Positions 8,785-17,377 of a DNA stretch of 64,000 nt are shown in pieces. Below the pieces are notes generated by a model that had not been told where the DNA came from, did no database searches, and saw only the letters and a list, made by a program, of their open reading frames with translations. Each line of letters begins with the position of its first letter. The first letter of the stretch is position 1. The translations under genes were made by a program, and so were the position numbers. The stretch comes from CAWAWP01 sp963841205. Lineage in GTDB: Bacteria > Chloroflexota > Ktedonobacteria > Ktedonobacterales > JADMIN01. Location of the stretch: NCBI GenBank assembly GCA_963841205.1, contig CAWJCH010000046.1, positions 1 to 64,000 of the forward strand, written 5' to 3'.

Positions 8785-8960
8785 TGACCAATGGGGGGCA
8801 TTCGCCCTCCGCTCACCACGGAGCCTCAGCCCCAGTACTGACACTCCGCACGCGCCCAAGCGCGGCGGGTTCTCGGTTCGTCCCCGCAGGCATCCCCGCG
8901 AGTCCCCGAAGGCGCTGCCCGCGCCATAAGATGTTGCTCGCCGCGTTCTCGTCGCGGTCC
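8785..8960 (-). ncRNA. putative TnpB guide RNA (omegaRNA) / right end of element 1
   Basis: TnpB guide RNAs overlap the 3' end of tnpB and its right end. Here, reading the minus strand past the tnpB stop, two hairpins follow in a row: CTCCG/CGGAG (8807-8811 with 8819-8823) and GGGC-GAAT-GCCC (8796-8807). They sit where the right-end palindrome and RNA scaffold are expected. Exact RNA ends and the guide cannot be read without the element's flanking boundary. Confidence 0.35.
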
Positions 8961-10069
8961 AGCACCAGGCCGCAGTTCGTGCAGACGTGGGTACGCACCG
9001 AGAGGCTTTTCTGGATGCGCTCCCCGCAGCCGGAACAGTCCTGCGACGTGTACGCCGGGTTCACCTCTTCCACTCGCTTCCCGGCGCACGCTGCCTTGAA
9101 AACGAGGATCGACATGAATTGGCCCCATCCGGCGTCGAGAATGCTCTTGTTCAGGCCAGTTTTGCGGCTGGCCCCGTTCGGGAGGTAGCCGCCGTTCCCA
9201 TCGGAGACGGGCGTAGGGCGACTGCTCAGGTGAGCGGCCTGGATCGCCTCCACGTAGAGCGTGTCGTACCGGCGCACGAGGGCGAGCGCCGTCTTGTGAT
9301 GAAAGTCACTGCGCTGCCGGCGGACGTGCTGGTGCTTCCTGGCGCACTGCTGGGCGGCTTTCTTCCGGCGATTGCCCCCCTTCTTGCGGCGGGACACCCG
9401 CCTCTGCACGTTCTTCAGCTCGCGCTCGGCCTTGCGATAGTGGCGCGGGTTCTCGACGGCGTCGCCGTCCGCCGTGATGAGAAACACCGCGGGTCCTACG
9501 TCGATGCCGGTCGCTTTGCCGGTGAGCGGCAGTGGCTCGACAGACACCTCCGCACACGAGAAACAGGCGTACCACCCATCAGCCTCGCGCGAGACCGTGA
9601 CAGTCTTGATCCGGCCCTCCACCGGGCGGGACCAGCGCACCGCGATGCGCCCAATTTTGGAGAGCACCAGATGCCCATTATCCAACCGAGCGCCGTTGCC
9701 GTACTCCTTGTAAGTGAAGGAGTGCCAGCGGGTGCGCCCCTGGAAGCGGGGGAACCCAGGCTTCTCGCCGGTCGCGACGCGGCGAAAGAACGCCTGATAG
9801 GTCCTGTCCAGCCGGGCCAGCACGTCCTGCAGCACGTGGCTGTGGAGGGCGGCGTACTCCGGGAACGCGGCACGGATAGCCTTCAGCTCGCCTTCCTGCT
9901 GGTAGCGCGTGACCGAGACCTGGCAGCGTTGCCAGGTCGTGCTGCGCTGTTCCAGGGCGGTGTTGTAGAGCGTGCGGCAACGCCAGAGCACCTCGTCCAG
10001 CGCCCGTTCTTGGTTAGGCGTCGGGCGCAACTTCTCCTTGTAGGTCTTGCGCACTGTTGGCTGCTGCAT
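8813..10069 (-). CDS. tnpB: TnpB, RNA-guided nuclease of an IS200/IS605-family element (copy 1)
   Basis: 418 residues, full length. The OrfB N-terminal helix-turn-helix region opens with KLRPTPNQERALDEVLWRCRTLYN. The RuvC-like active site is intact: D190 in TGIDVG, E274 in LYVEAIQ, and D373 in DRDENAASN. The zinc ribbon is C345-x2-C348 and C363-x2-C366. Known TnpBs are guide-RNA-directed DNA nucleases that help IS605 elements persist. No tnpA (Y1 transposase) lies nearby, so movement would need one in trans. It is divergent from a second tnpB, with ~195 bp between starts. The two proteins share long identical stretches (ERALDEVLWRCR, SREADGWY) but differ enough to be paralogs, not a recent duplication. 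Confidence 0.92.
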   Translation of the reverse strand: MQQPTVRKTYKEKLRPTPNQERALDEVLWRCRTLYNTALEQRSTTWQRCQVSVTRYQQEGELKAIRAAFPEYAALHSHVLQDVLARLDRTYQAFFRRVATGEKPGFPRFQGRTRWHSFTYKEYGNGARLDNGHLVLSKIGRIAVRWSRPVEGRIKTVTVSREADGWYACFSCAEVSVEPLPLTGKATGIDVGPAVFLITADGDAVENPRHYRKAERELKNVQRRVSRRKKGGNRRKKAAQQCARKHQHVRRQRSDFHHKTALALVRRYDTLYVEAIQAAHLSSRPTPVSDGNGGYLPNGASRKTGLNKSILDAGWGQFMSILVFKAACAGKRVEEVNPAYTSQDCSGCGERIQKSLSVRTHVCTNCGLVLDRDENAASNILWRGQRLRGLAGMPAGTNREPAALGRVRSVSTGAEAPW

Positions 10070-10133
10070 AGGGTTCTATTCTGTCTGATTGGCACGGAAC
10101 CGGCAAGAGCCGAGGCCGAAAGCGCCGTCCCCC

Positions 10134-10203
10134 CGCCGTTGAAACGGCGCGGCGTGCGGCGGGCTAAAGCCCTTTTCTGTCAGGCGAGTGGCGGCTTCAG
10201 CCG
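10134..10203. repeat. palindrome cluster in the shared 5' region of two tnpB genes
   Basis: Three hairpins lie within 70 bp: CGCCGTT-GA-AACGGCG (10134-10149), GGGC-TAAA-GCCC (10161-10172) and CGGCT-TC-AGCCG (10192-10203). Small palindromes at element ends are what IS200/IS605 transposases recognise, so these are likely left-end remnants of one or both elements. Which hairpin belongs to which element is not decidable by eye. Confidence 0.45.
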
Positions 10204-10263
10204 AACGGGCCACACGTCCCAGCATCCTTACTTTTCGACGACCGATCAGCCAGAATTGCGCTT

Positions 10264-11415
10264 ATGGAGCAGGATCGTACCACTCTTATCGCGGTGCGCA
10301 AAACCTTTAAGGGGAAACTCAGGCCAATGCCTAGCCAAGAGCGAGCGTTGGATGAGGTGCTCTGGCGCTGCCGCAACTTATACAATACCGCCCTCGAACA
10401 ACGCATTACGTGGTGGCACCGGGAGCAAGGCCGGAGCGTCACGCGTTTCCGACAAGAGGCGGAACTCAAGAATGTGCGCGACGCCTTCCCTGAGTATGCG
10501 GCCATCCATTCCCACATCCTGCAAGACGTGCTGGCGCGCCTCGATCGCTCCTATCAAGCCTTCTTCCGGCGGGTCCATGCCGACGAAAAGGCCGGCTTTC
10601 CTCGCTTCAAAGGGCGCAATCGCTATCGCCGCTTCACCTTCAAGGAGTACGGCAACGGGGTGCGCCTCGATAACGGCTTCCTGGTGCTCTCGAAGATCGG
10701 ACGCATCAGTGTCCATTGGTCCCGCCCGATAGGGAGCACCATCAAGACGGTGACGATTTCCAGGGAGGCGGACGGCTGGTACGTCGCCTTCTCCTGCGCC
10801 GAGGTACCAGTCCAGCCCTTGCCCCGAACCGGGCAGGAGACGGGGATCGACCTGGGGCTGGAATCTTTCGCCACGCGAGCCGACGGTGAGCGCATCGGAA
10901 ACCCGCGCTATTCCCGAAAGGCCGAGCGGAAGCTGAAGATCGCGCACCGGCGCGTCTCTCGTCGGAAGAAGGGAAACAAGCGTCGCGCAAAAGCCGTAAA
11001 GCTGCTTGCGAAGGCGTACCAGCACGTCGCCAATCAGCGGCGTGACTTCCATCATAAGGAGGCATGCAAACTGGTCCGTCAGTATGACTGCATCTACCAT
11101 GAAGATTTGCGGGTTGCCAACATGGTGCGGAATCACACCCTCGCCAAAAGCTTCAGGGATGCTGGGTGGAGTGCGTTCCGCACCATCCTCACTTTCAAGG
11201 CTGCGAGCGCCGGAAAGCGAGTGATGGCGGTTGATCCCGCCTATACCAGCCAGCGGTGTTCCGGCTGCGGGACGATGGTGGCGAAGGGCCTCTCCGTGCG
11301 GTGGCACGAGTGCCCCAGTTGTGGCTTGAGCCTCCATCGCGATCACAACAGCGCATTGGACATCGTGCGACTGGGCCAAGCGCGACGGGACGACGCAGCA
11401 GCCGCCCCGAAGTAG
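10264..11415 (+). CDS. tnpB: TnpB, RNA-guided nuclease of an IS200/IS605-family element (copy 2)
   Basis: 383 residues, complete. RuvC-like catalytic residues are D196 (TGIDLGLESFAT), E280 (IYHEDLRVANM) and D360 (LHRDHNSALDI). The zinc ribbon cysteines are C332/C335 and C350/C353. The N-terminal KLRPMPSQERALDEVLWRCRNLYN is the OrfB domain. It lacks an insertion of ~20 residues present in copy 1 after the RuvC Glu. Short similar sequence upstream of both ATGs (GATCAG.CAGAAT here) suggests related left ends. No tnpA accompanies it. It is expected to act with a guide RNA from its own 3' end. Confidence 0.92.
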   Translation: MEQDRTTLIAVRKTFKGKLRPMPSQERALDEVLWRCRNLYNTALEQRITWWHREQGRSVTRFRQEAELKNVRDAFPEYAAIHSHILQDVLARLDRSYQAFFRRVHADEKAGFPRFKGRNRYRRFTFKEYGNGVRLDNGFLVLSKIGRISVHWSRPIGSTIKTVTISREADGWYVAFSCAEVPVQPLPRTGQETGIDLGLESFATRADGERIGNPRYSRKAERKLKIAHRRVSRRKKGNKRRAKAVKLLAKAYQHVANQRRDFHHKEACKLVRQYDCIYHEDLRVANMVRNHTLAKSFRDAGWSAFRTILTFKAASAGKRVMAVDPAYTSQRCSGCGTMVAKGLSVRWHECPSCGLSLHRDHNSALDIVRLGQARRDDAAAAPK

Positions 11416-11470
11416 GTAGGCGAAGCGGGCGGGGATACCGCCTTCAGGCGTTAACGTGAGCCGTTGGGCT
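11300..11470 (+). ncRNA. putative TnpB guide RNA (omegaRNA) / right end of element 2
   Basis: The tnpB 3' end runs into a hairpin GGCGG-GGATA-CCGCC (11428-11442) and then a GC-rich stretch before the convergent HMG-CoA lyase gene ends at 11540. Position and structure fit a TnpB scaffold RNA and element right end. The RNA boundaries are a guess. Confidence 0.3.
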
Positions 11471-11539
11471 GTGCGTCGCCTGAGAACCCCTCGGGCCTCG
11501 GCTCGATCGGAGTGTCAGCAACGGGCTACACGCGAGGCG

Positions 11540-12457
11540 TCACACGGCGGTGGCTGCGGCGTAGTAGCGGCTGGCCGGCTCCTTGCCGATCACCCCCGCG
11601 AGGAAGGTGCTCGCCTCGACCACGCGCGCCAGATCTACGCCCGTCTCGATGCCCATGCCATCCAGCATGTAGAGCAGGTCTTCGGTGGCGAGGTTACCGG
11701 AGGCGCCAGGGGCATAGGGGCAGCCGCCCAGGCCGCCCGCCGAGCTGTCGAAGGTCGCGATGCCTAGCTGCAGCGCCGCCAGGACGTTCGCCAACGCGGT
11801 GCCGCGCGTGTCGTGGAAGTGCATCGCCAGCTTCGTGACCGGCGCGATCTCAAGCACCCGCTCCGTCACCGCAACGACGGAGGCGGGCGTCGCCACGCCG
11901 ATGGTATCGCCGATCGAAAGCTCCTCGACGCCGAGTCCTAGCAGCAATTCGGCCACGCGCGCCACCGCGTACGGCGCGACGTAGCCCTCGTAGGGGCATC
12001 CGAAGGCGGTGGAGATGTAGCCGCGCACACGCAGCCCCGCCTCGCGCGCCATCTCGACGACCGGGGTGAACTGCTCGATGCTGCCGGCGATGGAGGTGTT
12101 GATGTTGTGCTGGACGAAGGACTCCGAGGCGCCGGTGAAGACGGCGACCTCATCCACGCCCGCCGCCAGCGCGCGCTCCATGCCCTTGCGGTTGGGCACC
12201 AGCGCGGCGTAGCGCGTCCCCTCGCGCCGTGCGATGCCCGCCATCACGTCGCCGGCGTCGCCGAGCTGCGGGATCGCCCTGGGGCTGACGAAGGAGGTCG
12301 CCTCGACCACGCCGAAGCCCGCGTCGCTGAGCAGATCGATGAAGCGGATCTTGTCCGCCGTGGAGACGATCGCCGCCTCGTTCTGGAGGCCGTCGCGTGG
12401 GCCGACCTCGACCACTGCTACGCGCTTCGGCAGGCTCGCGAAGAGCGATTCAGCCAT
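11540..12457 (-). CDS. mvaB: hydroxymethylglutaryl-CoA lyase
   Basis: Cleaves HMG-CoA to acetoacetate and acetyl-CoA, the last step of leucine catabolism. The 305-residue TIM barrel starts with VEVGPRDGLQNE (metal-binding Asp and catalytic Arg), has SIGDTIGVATP and MHFHDTRGTALAN (HxH metal ligands), and ends with the active-site loop GGLGGCPYAPGASGN, whose Cys is catalytic. ATG 12457 is set by AGGTGG just upstream, removing 33 poorly coded residues. It is the third gene of a minus-strand operon after the hydratase and carboxylase subunit, separated from the latter by 169 bp that contain a hairpin. Confidence 0.93.
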   Translation of the reverse strand: MAESLFASLPKRVAVVEVGPRDGLQNEAAIVSTADKIRFIDLLSDAGFGVVEATSFVSPRAIPQLGDAGDVMAGIARREGTRYAALVPNRKGMERALAAGVDEVAVFTGASESFVQHNINTSIAGSIEQFTPVVEMAREAGLRVRGYISTAFGCPYEGYVAPYAVARVAELLLGLGVEELSIGDTIGVATPASVVAVTERVLEIAPVTKLAMHFHDTRGTALANVLAALQLGIATFDSSAGGLGGCPYAPGASGNLATEDLLYMLDGMGIETGVDLARVVEASTFLAGVIGKEPASRYYAAATAV

Positions 12458-12512
12458 GACTACCACCTGCCTCTCTGGGTCTGATTTCGCGTTCGCTAGG
12501 AGTGTCGGCGCT

Positions 12513-12532
12513 CCCCGGCCTTCAGGCCGGGG
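12513..12532. repeat. strong IS605-end-like palindrome
   Basis: CCCCGGCC-TTCA-GGCCGGGG is a perfect 8-bp stem with a 4-nt loop between the carboxylase and HMG-CoA lyase genes. Its form resembles the end palindromes seen at 16051-16071 and 16253-16273. It may be a solitary IS605-type end or act as an attenuator or processing hairpin inside the operon. Confidence 0.45.
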
Positions 12533-12626
12533 CGAATCCAACTTCATAGAGATCACCTCGCGCGAGCGATACGGCTACAATTCGCCAGGAGCCTCTCTAC
12601 ACGCGACTTGGCCGTTCCGTTAGGCC

Positions 12627-14669
12627 CTATGCACCGGGCATCGGCTCTGGTTCGCCGCCGCTCGCGCCGATCTCCAACTCCAGAAGCAGCTCGCCGCCGG
12701 GGACCACGTCGCCCGCCTGGTGGTGGACGCGCACGACCCGCGCGGGAAACGACGAGGTGATGGCGTGCTCCATCTTCATGGCGCCGAGCACGGCCAGCGG
12801 CTGGTGCGGCTCGACGGCGTCGCCCTCCGCGACGTTGACGGCGAGGACGGTGCCCGCCATCGGCGCGGTGAGCAACTGCCGATCCGCGGTGACCTCGCCC
12901 GCGTGCGCCGCCGCCTCGACGGTCAACACGCCCGGCTTGTGCAAGGCATAGGTCGTCCCGCGCCAAAAGGCCAGCACGCCCAACTCTCTCCGCGCGAAGT
13001 GGAGCGTGGCGCGCAGGTCGCCGGCATAGAGTGTCGTTGCGCCGTCGGGCTGGGTCCTGATCGTGAGTGTCCGACCCCCGTCGTACTCTGCACCGTCGAG
13101 CGAGACGACGTAGCCATGCCCGGCGGCATCCGGCGTAAGGATGACCACGTGCTCCTGATCGCCCGTCGTGTAGCGGAAGCGGCGGACGGCTCCGGCGCCC
13201 AACGCGGCGCGGCTCGTCCACGGATTGAAAGCCATACCTCGCGGTGCGTCTTCGCCGGTGGAGGCGGCTTCCCAGAGCGCGGCGGCGGCGAGGACTAGCG
13301 GCGCTGGCTGGGGTGTTTCGATCGCCTCGGCGAAGTCGTGCGTGTCGAGGTAGGCGGTCGTCGTGCGGCCCGCGCGGTAGTCCTCCTCGACGGCGATGCC
13401 GCGCAGCAGGGGGATGTTGGTGGCGACGCCGAGCACGGCGAAGCGATCCAGCGCCCAGGCCAGCCGCTCGACGGCGGACTCTCGCTCGGGGGCGGAGACG
13501 ATCAGCTTTGCCAACAGGGGGTCGTAGTGGACACTGACCTCGTCGCCCGCCGCGACGCCCGCATCCACCCGCACGCCCGGCGCACGCGGCGGCGCGAAGA
13601 CGGCGATGCGACCGGTTGAAGGCAGGTACCCGTTGGCGGGGTCCTCGGCGTAGAGACGTGCCTCGATGGCGTGGCCGCGCGGCGCGATCTGCTCCTGCGT
13701 CAGCGGCAGCCGCTCGCCCGCCGCGATGCGCAACTGTAGCCGCACCAGGTCGACGCCCATCACCACCTCGGTGACGGGATGCTCGACCTGGAGGCGCGTG
13801 TTCATCTCCAGAAAGTAGAAGGTGCTCGTCCCATCGAGCAGGAACTCGCAGGTGCCGGCGTTGACGTAGCCCACCGCCCGCGCCGCGCGCACCGCCGCCT
13901 CGCCCATCGCCGCGCGCAGGTCCGGCGTCAGCGCGACGGAGGGACTCTCCTCGATCACCTTCTGGTGGCGGCGCTGGATCGAGCATTCGCGCTCGCCGAG
14001 GTGGATCACGTGGCCGTGCGCGTCGCCGAGGATCTGAAATTCGATGTGGCGCGGGGCGACCAGCAGTTTCTCCAGGAAAACAGCGTCATCGCCGAACGCG
14101 GCCAGCGCCTCGCGCTGCGCACCCGCCAAGGCATCGGGCAGCTCGTCTTTGGCCGCCACCGCGCGCATGCCCTTGCCGCCGCCGCCCGCCGCCGCCTTGA
14201 GCATGACGGGGTAGCCGAGGCGCGCCGCCTCGCGCTGCATCGTCTTGAGGTCGCGCGCCTCGCCCGAGTAGCCGGGGACCGTCGGCACGCCCGCGCGCTC
14301 GACCGCCGCTTTGGCCGCCGTCTTCGATCCCATCAGGCGGATCGCCTCGGCTGGCGGCCCGACGAAGACGACGCCTGCCCGCGCGCAGGCGTCCGCGAAT
14401 TCGGCATTTTCGGAGAGGAAGCCGTAGCCGGGGTGGATCGCCTCCGCGCCCGCTGCCTTCGCCGCTCGCAGGATCGCCGCGATGTTCAGATAACTCTCGC
14501 GGGCGGGGGCGGGCCCGATGCAGTACGCCTCGCTCGCCGCGCGGACGTGCGCCGCGTTGGCATCCGCCTCGGAATAGACGGCGATCGTGCGGATGCCCAT
14601 CTCCTGGCAGGCGGCCATCACGCGGACAGCGATCTCGCCACGGTTCGCGACGAGGATGCTACGAAACAT
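12627..14669 (-). CDS. liuD: acyl-CoA carboxylase biotin subunit (methylcrotonoyl-CoA carboxylase alpha type)
   Basis: 680 residues carrying an N-terminal biotin carboxylase domain and a C-terminal biotin carrier domain. FRSILVANRGEIAVRVMAACQEMG starts the carboxylase. The ATP-grasp glycine loop is KAAAGGGGKGMRAV, followed by FLEKLLVAPRHIEFQILGD and EMNTRLQVEHPVTE. The biotin site is AMKMEH with the modified Lys at about residue 632. It charges biotin with CO2 for a carboxyltransferase (beta) subunit. The hydratase and lyase neighbours point to methylcrotonoyl-CoA as substrate. No beta subunit lies in the window. Its start overlaps the end of the upstream hydratase by 11 bp. A general acetyl/propionyl-CoA carboxylase role cannot be excluded. 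Confidence 0.9.
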   Translation of the reverse strand: MFRSILVANRGEIAVRVMAACQEMGIRTIAVYSEADANAAHVRAASEAYCIGPAPARESYLNIAAILRAAKAAGAEAIHPGYGFLSENAEFADACARAGVVFVGPPAEAIRLMGSKTAAKAAVERAGVPTVPGYSGEARDLKTMQREAARLGYPVMLKAAAGGGGKGMRAVAAKDELPDALAGAQREALAAFGDDAVFLEKLLVAPRHIEFQILGDAHGHVIHLGERECSIQRRHQKVIEESPSVALTPDLRAAMGEAAVRAARAVGYVNAGTCEFLLDGTSTFYFLEMNTRLQVEHPVTEVVMGVDLVRLQLRIAAGERLPLTQEQIAPRGHAIEARLYAEDPANGYLPSTGRIAVFAPPRAPGVRVDAGVAAGDEVSVHYDPLLAKLIVSAPERESAVERLAWALDRFAVLGVATNIPLLRGIAVEEDYRAGRTTTAYLDTHDFAEAIETPQPAPLVLAAAALWEAASTGEDAPRGMAFNPWTSRAALGAGAVRRFRYTTGDQEHVVILTPDAAGHGYVVSLDGAEYDGGRTLTIRTQPDGATTLYAGDLRATLHFARRELGVLAFWRGTTYALHKPGVLTVEAAAHAGEVTADRQLLTAPMAGTVLAVNVAEGDAVEPHQPLAVLGAMKMEHAITSSFPARVVRVHHQAGDVVPGGELLLELEIGASGGEPEPMPGA

Positions 14670-15492
14670 CGGCGCTCACCCAGGATGCCTTGCGCTTCTC
14701 CAGGAACGCTCGGATGCCCTCTTGTCCCTCCGAACTGGCGCGCAGGCCGGCGATCGTCGCCGCCGTGGTCTCGCGGGCCTCGTCCTGCGAGAGCTGCGGC
14801 ACGGTGCGCGCCATCAGCTTGGCCGCGCGCGCGCCAGCCGGGCTGCATTGGCCGATGCTGCGCAGGATGCTCGTCACCGCGTCGTCGAGCTCGTCGAGGG
14901 GCACGACGCGGTGGACGAGGCCGATCGCCTGCGCGCGTACGGCGTCGAAGCGCTCCGCCGTCACGAAGAGCGCCCGTGCATGCGACTCGCCGATCTTGCG
15001 CAGGACGAAGGGCGAGATCACCGCTGGCGCGATGCCCAGCCGCGCCTCGGTGAAGCCGAAGAGCGTCCCCTCGGCGGCGATGGCGATGTCGCAGACGGCG
15101 GTGAGGCCGGAGCCGCCACCGAGCGCCGCGCCGTGCAACCGCGCGATCACCGGATGCCGGCACGCGTCCACCGTGCGGAACATGTCGGACATCTTCAGCG
15201 CGTCGGCGACGTTGTCGTCGTGCGAGAAGTCAAGGCTGGAGCGCATCCAGTTCAGATCGGCACCGGCGCAGAAGTTGGGTCCCTCGCCCCGCAGCACCAC
15301 CGCGCGCACGTCGTCATCGTCGCCGATCTGCTCGAAGGCGTCCTGCAGCTCGGCAATCATGCGCGCGTTGAAGGCGTTATGCACTTCGGGCCGGTTCAGC
15401 GTCACATACGCCGCGAAGCCGCGTCGCTCGACGCGCAGGTGCAGGTAGGCGTCACCCAGATCACCCGATGACGTGAAGATGTCGTCGCTCAT
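14659..15492 (-). CDS. liuC: enoyl-CoA hydratase, probable methylglutaconyl-CoA hydratase
   Basis: Crotonase fold, 277 residues. VTLNRPEVHNAFNARMIAEL and NFCAGADLNWMR form the CoA-binding and oxyanion region. GAALGGGSGLTAVCDIAIAA is the second oxyanion glycine stretch, and FGFTEARLGIAPAVISPFV carries the acidic region. GADLNWM is typical of the LiuC/AtuE group, which hydrates 3-methylglutaconyl-CoA to HMG-CoA. ATG 15492 has AGGAGG upstream. It is first in the leucine operon: this enzyme's product is the substrate of the HMG-CoA lyase and its substrate is the product of the carboxylase. Confidence 0.88.
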   Translation of the reverse strand: MSDDIFTSSGDLGDAYLHLRVERRGFAAYVTLNRPEVHNAFNARMIAELQDAFEQIGDDDDVRAVVLRGEGPNFCAGADLNWMRSSLDFSHDDNVADALKMSDMFRTVDACRHPVIARLHGAALGGGSGLTAVCDIAIAAEGTLFGFTEARLGIAPAVISPFVLRKIGESHARALFVTAERFDAVRAQAIGLVHRVVPLDELDDAVTSILRSIGQCSPAGARAAKLMARTVPQLSQDEARETTAATIAGLRASSEGQEGIRAFLEKRKASWVSADVS

Positions 15493-15737
15493 CGCTGTGG
15501 CGCCTCCTCGCGCCGCGAAACCGCCACGCCGCCCCATCGCGGCTACTCCGCCGCGCGAGAGGCGCGCTGCCCGTGTGCGCAGGCGCCGTCAAGAGCTGCG
15601 GTTCTCTTGGAGGAAGTATGCCGCACGCCGGGGCGAGGGGTCAAACGCGCGGCGGTGCTCGTTTCGCTCACTCGGCTAGCGGTGTGCTTACAACGCACGC
15701 ACTCATCCGTACTAAACAGGGAGAGGCTGAGTGCAAT

Positions 15738-16046
15738 ATGCGCAGCATGTACACATTGAGGTGGTTGCGACATGTGCCAAGCAGAATCGAGACGCTGGTG
15801 GCCCTATCTGACCTACCCACGCTCCGCGAAGAAGCGCAGGAAGCCGAAGATGATGAGCGCTATGAAGAGGCACTCGCGCTCTATGAGCGCCTCTTGCAGG
15901 CGGCGCCCACTGACCAGAACGCGCTGGAGCGCAAAGCCCATGTGCTTGTCTGCCTAGGGCGCAACGAAGAGGCGATAGTAGCTATTGACATAATCCTCGC
16001 GACAGGGTGTGACGACTCGACAACCGCGTGGTTACTCCGACTTGAC
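15738..16046 (+). pseudogene. 5' part of a TPR protein gene, cut by a mobile element
   Basis: From ATG 15738 about 100 residues encode one clear tetratricopeptide unit (DERYEEALALYERLLQAAPTDQNALERKAHVLVCLGRNEEAIVAI). The sequence then meets an inserted element at TTGAC (16042-16046). The repeat pattern resumes in the 17378-19330 frame after a mini-element and an IS630, so the two pieces were one gene. A short stretch between the insertions (about 16286-16340) still reads DKSRVLWQLTDLG in the original frame. Confidence 0.7.
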
Positions 16047-16285
16047 CACTCCCCACGGCTGAAGCCGGGGGATTCTTGGGCTGACCACCGCTCACCTAGC
16101 GAGCTAGGAGCGTCGTACACGGTCCTGTCGTGGCCCGAAGCCACCTCCACACGCGTACCTTCCCGCAGGCCCTGCGGTAGAGCGTACGTATCGCACACCT
16201 GGTCGTTTGGTGTCCGGTGGTCGGGAGCGCCTGACGGCGCGCGGCGCTTCCTCCCCATGGCTCAAGCCAGGGGTCTTCACGCCGC
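16042..16285. mobile_element. TnpB-less IS605-type mini-element (PATE-like)
   Basis: TTGAC at 16042-16046 (like IS605-family 5' target motifs) is followed by a hairpin CCCC-A-CGGCT-GA-AGCCG-GGGG (16051-16071). About 180 bp on, CCCC-A-TGGCT-CA-AGCCA-GGGG (16253-16273) has the same architecture, including the bulged A. Paired end palindromes flanking ~240 bp with no transposase fit a non-autonomous IS200/IS605 derivative. The stretch just inside the right palindrome resembles tnpB 3' ends, so an orphan guide-RNA scaffold may remain. It interrupts the TPR gene. The outer right border is estimated. Confidence 0.6.
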
Positions 16286-16339
16286 GCGAGCTGATAAATC
16301 TCGTGTGCTCTGGCAACTTACTGACCTCGGCGTGAGAGC

Positions 16340-17370
16340 ATGAATCTTGCGAGCACTGGGGGTATGAGTACATCCAAGAGACTCGCGGACTCCTGGGAAT
16401 GGCAGCGTCAGCGCGCCTGGGAGTTGCACCACCAAGGTTGGTGGCAGAAGGACATCGCGGCAGCGTTGGGCGTCAGTTGCGCCGCCGTCTGCCAGTGGAT
16501 CAAGCGGGCGCACGAGAAGGGCGTGGAGGCGCTGCGCACGCAGCCCCGCCCCGGTGGCCCCGCCAAGTTGACGGTCGAGCAGCGCGCCCAGATCCCGGCG
16601 TTGTTGGCGCGCGGGGCCGAGACGTATGGATTCCGCGGCGACGTGTGGACGGCCAGCCGCGTCGCGGTGGTGATCTGGCGCACCTTTGGTGTCCGCTATC
16701 ACCGCGATCAGGTCAGCCGCTTGTTGCGCCAGGCGGGCTGGAGTCGCCAGCAGCCTATCGAGCGAGCCACGCAGCGCGACGAGCAGGCCATTGCGCAGTG
16801 GTATGCCGAGCGCTGGCCAGCGCTCCAAAAAAAGCAGCTGAGGAAGGTTCCACCATCGTCTGGGGAGACGAAGCCGGTTTCTACCTGTTGCCCTTGGCGG
16901 TGCGCACGTGGGCGCCGCGGGGGCAGACGCCGATCCTACACGTCCCCCTGCCCCATGACCATCTGGCAGCGATCAGTGGCATCACGCTGGACGGGCGCCT
17001 CGACCTGCAGACGCGGAAAGACGCCTTCAACGCCGAAGGGGTCGTGGGCTTCCTGCGCGTGCGGCACGCGCAAGCTGCGCGGCAAGGTCCTGGTCATCTG
17101 GGACGGATCGCCGATCCACAAGGGGCAGCCGATCAAGGATTTCCTCACGCGCGGCGCGGCGAAGCGCCTCCACCTGGAACGCTTGCCCGGCTACGCGCCC
17201 GACCTCAATCCGGACGAGGGGATCTGGAACTTGCTCAAGCGCGTCGAGCTCAAGAACCGCTGCTGCCGCGACCTGGCCGAACTCAACCTGGAGCTGCGCC
17301 GCGCCAAAGAGCGCTTGCGCTACAGGCGCGACCTCATCCAGGTTGAGTTCGGTCCACTGTGGCTACTCGG
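16340..17370 (+). mobile_element. IS630-family insertion sequence, ends not resolved
   Basis: The block between the mini-element and the resumed TPR gene is occupied by an IS630-type transposase. The coding match runs from ATG 16364 to about 17345. Clear terminal inverted repeats could not be read, so both borders are estimates. Confidence 0.6.
16364..17345 (+). pseudogene. IS630-family transposase, two frame changes
   Basis: The N-terminal helix-turn-helix (KDIAAALGVSCAAVCQWIKRA, residues ~25-45) is followed by the DDE domain. Catalytic residues sit in WGDEAGF, VIWDGSPIH and DLNPDEGIWNLLK. The first frame change is -1 at an A7 run (~16829-16835), where several IS630 elements use programmed frameshifting. 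The second, near 17065, moves back and is probably a disabling indel. After the second change the frame runs straight into the TPR-hydrolase gene without a stop, giving an artificial ~1,000-residue fusion. Confidence 0.8.
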
Positions 17371-17377
17371 TTTAGCA

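Noticed and set aside
8987..10732. 581-codon plus-strand frame opposite tnpB copy 1
   Set aside because: It is antisense to one tnpB and runs into the start of the other in the wrong frame. No family resemblance.
12553..13986. Long minus-strand frame of 477 codons inside the carboxylase gene
   Set aside because: It is a GC-rich shadow frame: Arg/Ala-rich with no domain, entirely covered by the well-supported biotin carboxylase in another frame.
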